Origin: Planctomycetota bacterium | GTDB lineage: Bacteria > Planctomycetota > Phycisphaerae > WQYP01 | Assembly: GCA_021818565.1 (NCBI GenBank) | Contig: JAKATV010000012.1 | Coordinates: 1 to 10,518 of the forward strand | Direction: 5' to 3' | Length of the DNA: 10,518 nucleotides | Shown here: positions 6,620-10,518 of the stretch, piece after piece | Position numbering within the stretch: position 1 is the stretch's first letter | Layout of the letters: every line of letters starts with the position of its first letter | The notes under the pieces: model-generated | What the model was told of the DNA's origin: nothing | Database searches by the model: none | Seen by the model: only the letters and a program-made list of their open reading frames with translations | Made by a program: the position numbers and the translations under genes

Positions 6620-7681
6620 ATGCGAGCGGTGTTAGTGATGAGTCAGTCTGAAGGTTCGGGAATCGACGATAATTTGATCGCAGGGCTGAAGCTTCCGAGA
6701 ACCTCGGGCTTTCGCGTGATATGGCGATCAGCGCTTATTTCCATTTTGTTAATTCTTCTGGGCGTGCTGGTCTGGCAGGGAATTACCGCCAGTGGAAATC
6801 CGCCCGATCCTAATGATCCTGCGTCTAAAAATCTCAGCCATGTATCCGTGATGGTCAACGCCGGTATTCTGGTATTTCGGGAAGGGCTTGAGGCAATTCT
6901 GGTGCTGGCGGCGCTTACGTCAAGCTTGGCCCGCACCGACCGCAATTATTGGAAACCTGTGGCCCTTGGCTCAAGCCTTTCTTTTCTGGCCACGATTGTG
7001 ACCTATTTTGTGGTGGTTGCGATCCTGGCGGATATCAACGCCAATAACAGTGCCAATATGCTCAATGTACAAGCCGGCACGGGCCTTCTGGCGGTTGTTG
7101 TGCTGATGGTGATTATGAACTGGTTCTTCCATAAAATATATTGGACGGGCTGGATTACCCATCACAATCGGCGGAAACGAAATATTGTAGAGTCGGTCAG
7201 TAACAGCAAATCCGCGGTGTACTGGGGTTTATTGACCATTGGCTTTACCTCGGTTTATCGGGAAGGTTTTGAAGTGGTCATCATGCTGCAATCGTGGCGG
7301 TTGCTGGCGGGGCAAAGTGTGGTTCTGGCCGGGGCCGGCATTGGATTAGCCCTGACGATCATGGTCGCATTTCTTACGTTTGCCGGGCATTATAAATTGC
7401 CGTACCGTAAAATGCTGATCCTCACTGGCGTGATGATCGGTGCGGTATTGCTGGTCATGGTGGGGGAAAGCGTGCAGGAAATGCAGCAGGCCAATTGGCT
7501 GCCGACACATAATTTACCCGTCACTTTTCCCGGCTGGATCGAAAACTGGTTTGCCACCTTCCCCACATGGGAAGGCCTGGGCTGCCAGGTTTTTGCACTC
7601 CTATTTGTCGCCGGAACCTATTTCGGATCCCAATATTTCCGCGTCTGGCGGCCGGCACGCCTTGCGAGCCTGGCCCAGTAG
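6620..7681 (+). CDS. FTR1-family high-affinity iron permease
   Basis: Cytoplasmic-membrane iron permease of the FTR1/EfeU family. Numbering is from ATG 6620 (353 residues). Both hallmark REGxE motifs that bind iron are present: FREGLE (86-91) and YREGFE (213-218). The protein is mostly hydrophobic, with a segment near 37-57 before the first motif and about six or seven further spans. A basic loop (THHNRRKR) lies between. It is longer than the typical EfeU (about 276 residues) because of an N-terminal extension with its own hydrophobic segment. The start is ambiguous: ATG 6620 and ATG 6638 both lack a good Shine-Dalgarno, while TTG 6602 lies inside an operator. No efeO, efeB or multicopper oxidase gene is adjacent. 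Expression is probably iron-regulated through the two operators just upstream. Family call firm. Confidence 0.92.
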   Translation: MRAVLVMSQSEGSGIDDNLIAGLKLPRTSGFRVIWRSALISILLILLGVLVWQGITASGNPPDPNDPASKNLSHVSVMVNAGILVFREGLEAILVLAALTSSLARTDRNYWKPVALGSSLSFLATIVTYFVVVAILADINANNSANMLNVQAGTGLLAVVVLMVIMNWFFHKIYWTGWITHHNRRKRNIVESVSNSKSAVYWGLLTIGFTSVYREGFEVVIMLQSWRLLAGQSVVLAGAGIGLALTIMVAFLTFAGHYKLPYRKMLILTGVMIGAVLLVMVGESVQEMQQANWLPTHNLPVTFPGWIENWFATFPTWEGLGCQVFALLFVAGTYFGSQYFRVWRPARLASLAQ

Positions 7682-7747
7682 CGATCCGATTGCGACGGCG
7701 TGAAGTGTCCGTGTATCGCTTGATCGTGTACCGCTGACCGCTGATTA

Positions 7748-7776
7748 TTGCATTGGGATATACACATACCTATCAT
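7748..7776 (+). promoter_or_regulatory. Possible promoter for the secreted protein gene
   Basis: TTGCAT (7748-7753, three of six) and TATCAT (7771-7776, five of six) are 17 nt apart, giving a predicted start near 7783 and a leader of about 68 nt. The -10 is good and the -35 weak. No clear terminator for the iron permease transcript lies upstream, so read-through is also possible. Confidence 0.4.
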
Positions 7777-7850
7777 ACAATTCGTGCAAGGGCATTGATT
7801 CTGGGTATCCATATGGCATCAGTACGTGGACTGCCGCGGAGGTTGGACTT

Positions 7851-8876
7851 ATGACGTGCCGTAAATTTTACGTGTATTCCGTGCTCTTTATCCTAGCCAC
7901 GATTATAGCTTCGCCCGTAGTGGCGGCGGCTGCCGATATCCAAAAATTGGTCCATGCTCTCGGTGGCCGTCTGGCGCAGTTAAGTAAGGGAACCATTCAC
8001 TACGAGTATTATCAATTCAAATGTACCCCCAATGCTTTTCGCAAGATCAAAGATTCCTTTGATCAAAATGGTCCGGGAGCGTCTATCAAGGCGCGGAACG
8101 ATCGACTTCGTGCGCTACTGTATGGGCAATCCATTGACCGCGTGACCGCCTACCGGGGCACCATCTATTATGAGGCACAAGGAAAGCGTTGGCTATTTGT
8201 TAAGAAGAATATTGACGGGTATGGCCACAGCATAGAGAAGTTCGAGAAACGGGCCGCCAAACTCTCGAAACATTCACATGTTAAGAAAGTCAAGGTTATC
8301 CCGCCCACTGTTGATGAAGACGTAAGTTATGACGGCAAGACCCTGCTAGCGCTGGTGGATAACAAGACACTGATCAAATCCGGCGTGACGCTGGCGATGG
8401 CATATCCTAATATAGGGTCCTTGGATATATCTCTAGCCCCGTGGTATGTGGCCATTGAAAACGCACTCCCCGCAAATCAAACGATAACCGTTAAGGCGCA
8501 AGGCCGAATATGGTCTATCTCTTACTCAGATAAGCTTGCCGGAGGTCGAATTCAGAATGGCGTGTCCGAATTTGACGCCGCACAGGGGTTTGCACCTGTT
8601 CGCATCTATGGCACGGATAATAATAGGATAAGGTATGAGACGCTCTTTTACCGCCATAAAGCAGGGGGGCATGAGTATATGGTAGATTCGGTTCTCACAT
8701 GCCACTATCCCGCTGCGAAGCGGGCAAGATGCAGGGTTGAAGCCTATTTAATAAATAGCTGGAGCACCAAGGTGGCGGAAAAGGATTTGAAGCTGAAATT
8801 GCCGAGGAAATACGTACTCATGGATGAAAGCTCTGGCGCAGCAAAGCCAGTTGTTACGATCGTGAGGAAGCACTGA
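7851..8876 (+). CDS. Secreted protein of unknown function, possibly LolA-like fold
   Basis: I do not recognise a named family. The start is well supported: GGAGG (7838-7842) eight bases before ATG. The 341 residues begin with a signal peptide (positive CRK, hydrophobic 6-24, likely cleavage after SPVVAAAA near 28), so the product is exported. The mature part looks beta-rich, with alternating hydrophobic and polar residues, and has three cysteines (58, 284, 294). The last third (FDAAQGFAPVRIYG, then a repeat-like run of strands ending LKLPRKYVLMDE) resembles the C-terminal half of LolA/LppX-like outer-membrane lipoprotein carriers and planctomycete secreted relatives; this is inference from pattern only. 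Codon use includes many ATA, AGG and CTA codons, unlike neighbouring genes, which could mean foreign origin. It stands between the iron permease and a broken small gene; no functional link is visible. Confidence 0.75.
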   Translation: MTCRKFYVYSVLFILATIIASPVVAAAADIQKLVHALGGRLAQLSKGTIHYEYYQFKCTPNAFRKIKDSFDQNGPGASIKARNDRLRALLYGQSIDRVTAYRGTIYYEAQGKRWLFVKKNIDGYGHSIEKFEKRAAKLSKHSHVKKVKVIPPTVDEDVSYDGKTLLALVDNKTLIKSGVTLAMAYPNIGSLDISLAPWYVAIENALPANQTITVKAQGRIWSISYSDKLAGGRIQNGVSEFDAAQGFAPVRIYGTDNNRIRYETLFYRHKAGGHEYMVDSVLTCHYPAAKRARCRVEAYLINSWSTKVAEKDLKLKLPRKYVLMDESSGAAKPVVTIVRKH

Positions 8877-8922
8877 ATATCCCCGAATCGCCAACGCCAC
8901 AAAATGTCGGTGGCTACTGGCT

Positions 8923-9284
8923 GTGAAATTATTTTGCGGGAGTTTACGGGTATGGCTTGGAAGTGTAACGCGACTGCAATTCAAGCGAAATCTGCGGGCC
9001 ACAGGCAACACGTTGCTGTTGCGGTTCGGCACCAACGCGAAGGACATGCATTTAAACAATGGTGGTCAGATATTTGGGAAAATGCCCGGTGATCGAGTCG
9101 TGCTCCTCCAAATGTCGGGCCGGGCACTTATGTCGTGAGGTTCCACCGCGGCTTAGTAGTGCGCGACAGGGAAACGGGCCGGTTCATTCGCGTCGGCGGC
9201 ACACCGCACCAGCAGTTGGCAGAAATTCAAGATGCCGTGGAGAAGGCTCCAGATAACGGCCCCGCGAAACCACCCCAAAAATAG
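8923..9284 (+). pseudogene. Small gene apparently interrupted by one -1 frameshift (unknown function)
   Basis: Two overlapping frames join into one plausible product. The first runs from GTG 8923 in frame 1 (LRATGNTLLLRFGTNAKDMH, then GDRVVLLQ) and stops at 9136-9138. The second is open from 9093 to TAG 9282-9284 in frame 3 (VGPGTYVVRFHRG, RDRETGRFIRVGGTPHQQL, then a proline/lysine-rich tail). Both use mostly G/C-ending codons in those stretches, and the competing frames do not. A switch at the short A-run near 9109-9112 would give a product of about 120 residues, reading LLQNVGPGTYVVRF across the join. The cause may be one lost A (mutation or sequence error) or, less likely, programmed frameshifting. 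The GTG start has only a weak GGTGG upstream (8909-8913). No family recognised. A fully spurious pair of frames is possible. Confidence 0.35.
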
Positions 9285-9339
9285 CTGGTGGAATTTTGTC
9301 ATTACCTTATTTGTGGGCGTGGCAACGCGCTACTGAAAA

Positions 9340-10455
9340 TCACGCCCGCCGGCGGGGGCGCAGGGTCAGGGCCGCCAAGGCCCCCAGTGCCAGAAGCAAT
9401 AATGTTGCGGGTTCCGGCGTGACGGCGGCGATGGTTTCCGCCGCGGCAGCTTGGGCCAAGAGTGTGTCCGCCGCCGTCGTGGGGTGTAGTGAATCCCAAA
9501 ATAGATATTGATTTGGATTCACGCCCTTAAGCCCCTGGGCCGGCGCTGTGACGTTGGTGAACCCATAAGCGCTTGGATCGGCGGCCAGTTGTGTAAATAG
9601 CGCGTAGGCGTCCACTGTGATGACTTTCACATCGGGATGAGCTGTAACAAGTTTGCCCAGATCAAGGTTTTGTTGCGAATTAAAAGCAACGGCTGCGGCA
9701 TTCAGAGCGGAAGTGTTGGCGGACCCTTCGGGAGTGGCCCCCAGCGGCGGCAGATTTATCCAAAGAAAGTCCTTGCCGCCCTCATTGGCCAAGGTATTAA
9801 TATAGCCATATATATTATCCGCAGCGCTTGTAGCGATGGTGTCCAGCGTCGCGGTCGTGGACCCGGACGGGGCATCGAGGATATCGTTGGCACCACCCCA
9901 AAAGGCATAGAGGGTATTGGACGGAATAACCCCGCCGGTGTATTGCGAGTTAAAAGCGTCCACCTGCGTAGACATTCCCGCCTGAAACGTTCCGCTGGCG
10001 GGATTGATAATGGTATTCCCGCTTACCGAACCAGCCACGGCGAAGTTGGTGCCGCCGCTATTAAGTGAATATCCACCCGTCAATTCATAATTGATCAGGA
10101 AATTCGATGCCAGGGCCGGAACCAGCGCGGGAAGTCCCAGTTGGGCAGCAAGCTGTTCGTCCCACAGGCCCAGAACAGAGGTCGATGGCGTGGTGTTGGC
10201 CCCGTCGGTAAATTCTCCGTTCGCATAATTGTTGGTGGTATCGGGCAGGCTTCCGGAGATTTGCGGATAACTCGATTCCAAAGGCGTGGCGATCGTTAAG
10301 AGATTACCATTGTCGGAAAGGCTGTCGCCAAATACCACCATGTTATTAAATGGCAGCGCAGCGGCTTGAATTCTCCCCGCCTTACATCCAATGCCAACCA
10401 TCGCCAGTGCGGCGGCCCCAACAAGTAACATTTTCCCATGATTTCCATTTTTCAT
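9340..10455 (-). CDS. SGNH/GDSL-family hydrolase with PEP-CTERM sorting signal
   Basis: Predicted exported esterase/lipase-type hydrolase. The 371 residues start with a signal peptide (hydrophobic 9-22, cleavage perhaps near AAA 31-33). SGNH blocks appear in order: GDSLSDNGN with Ser45, GGTNFAV (134-140), GGAND with Asn190, and DSLHP with Asp321 and His324, giving a complete catalytic set. The C-terminus is a classic PEP-CTERM tripartite signal: PEP (347-349), a hydrophobic helix (351-364) and RPRRRA. This is recognised and cleaved by an exosortase in species with that system, so the enzyme is likely delivered to the cell surface or matrix; the exosortase gene is not here. The ATG at 10455 has GAGGG (10467-10463) seven bases upstream. 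It is convergent with the small broken gene, 55 nt apart. The substrate (ester, lipid or acetylated polysaccharide) cannot be told. Confidence 0.93.
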   Translation of the reverse strand: MKNGNHGKMLLVGAAALAMVGIGCKAGRIQAAALPFNNMVVFGDSLSDNGNLLTIATPLESSYPQISGSLPDTTNNYANGEFTDGANTTPSTSVLGLWDEQLAAQLGLPALVPALASNFLINYELTGGYSLNSGGTNFAVAGSVSGNTIINPASGTFQAGMSTQVDAFNSQYTGGVIPSNTLYAFWGGANDILDAPSGSTTATLDTIATSAADNIYGYINTLANEGGKDFLWINLPPLGATPEGSANTSALNAAAVAFNSQQNLDLGKLVTAHPDVKVITVDAYALFTQLAADPSAYGFTNVTAPAQGLKGVNPNQYLFWDSLHPTTAADTLLAQAAAAETIAAVTPEPATLLLLALGALAALTLRPRRRA

Positions 10456-10489
10456 CGCATTACCCTCGTTATAATTGTGTAACCGTTCC

Positions 10490-10504
10490 CGGCCCCCCCG
10501 GCCG
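10490..10504. other. GC-rich hairpin upstream of the PEP-CTERM hydrolase gene
   Basis: CGGCC (10490-10494) and GGCCG (10500-10504) can pair around five C. It lies 35 nt before the start of the hydrolase gene and could be in its leader or upstream of its promoter. No convincing -35/-10 pair is visible in the remaining bases, so the promoter probably lies outside the window. Role unknown. Confidence 0.3.
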
Positions 10505-10518
10505 AACTCATCCGGAAA

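Noticed and set aside
8904..9092. Frame-3 reading frame (62 codons) in the small-gene region as the real upstream part
   Set aside because: Third-position composition is less coding-like than the overlapping frame 1, and it ends at a TGA right before the second part; a -1 shift from frame 1 gives a smoother product.

Overview
The window looks like a chromosomal segment from a free-living, heterotrophic, respiring bacterium of the Planctomycetota/Verrucomicrobiota type, most likely Phycisphaerae-like. This is inferred from gene content: a PEP-CTERM-anchored SGNH hydrolase, a large GH31 glycosidase with a C-terminal carbohydrate-binding module, a single-chain class II glycyl-tRNA synthetase, and a secreted protein of the uncharacterised beta-rich kind common in that group. 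I see no tRNA, rRNA, CRISPR array, transposase or integrase.

Layout. Positions 1-2112 (+) hold the 3' part of a GH31 glycoside hydrolase gene whose start lies outside the window. Positions 2113-2468 are non-coding but structured. On the minus strand they carry a promoter with an A-tract upstream element, a start point that falls on a stem-loop, a C/U-rich tract containing CCUCC, and a textbook intrinsic terminator. Together these define a likely small RNA of about 107 nt, the most interesting item here. Positions 2469-5521 (-) hold nuoH (complex I membrane subunit) followed by glyS (glycyl-tRNA synthetase), with a good promoter upstream of nuoH. Positions 5807-6508 (+) encode a KdpE/OmpR-type response regulator. 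Positions 6620-7681 (+) encode an FTR1-family iron permease behind a near-consensus promoter and two identical inverted repeats resembling Fur boxes. Positions 7851-8876 (+) encode a secreted protein of unknown function, perhaps LolA-like. Positions 8923-9284 (+) hold a small reading frame that appears to be broken by one -1 frameshift. Positions 9340-10455 (-) encode a GDSL/SGNH hydrolase with a PEP-CTERM sorting signal.

How the genes relate. This is mostly a set of single-gene units, not one pathway. nuoH and glyS may be co-transcribed, although 119 nt separate the recommended coding regions. The iron permease has its own promoter and operators, so the response regulator upstream is probably not its operon partner. 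The GH31 enzyme and the PEP-CTERM hydrolase fit a polymer-degrading lifestyle. The small RNA lies between the convergent GH31 and glyS genes and could act on other genes by pairing with Shine-Dalgarno sequences.

Limits. Family assignments come from recognising motifs by eye. Promoters, operators and RNA structures come from reading the bases. No database search or folding calculation was run.
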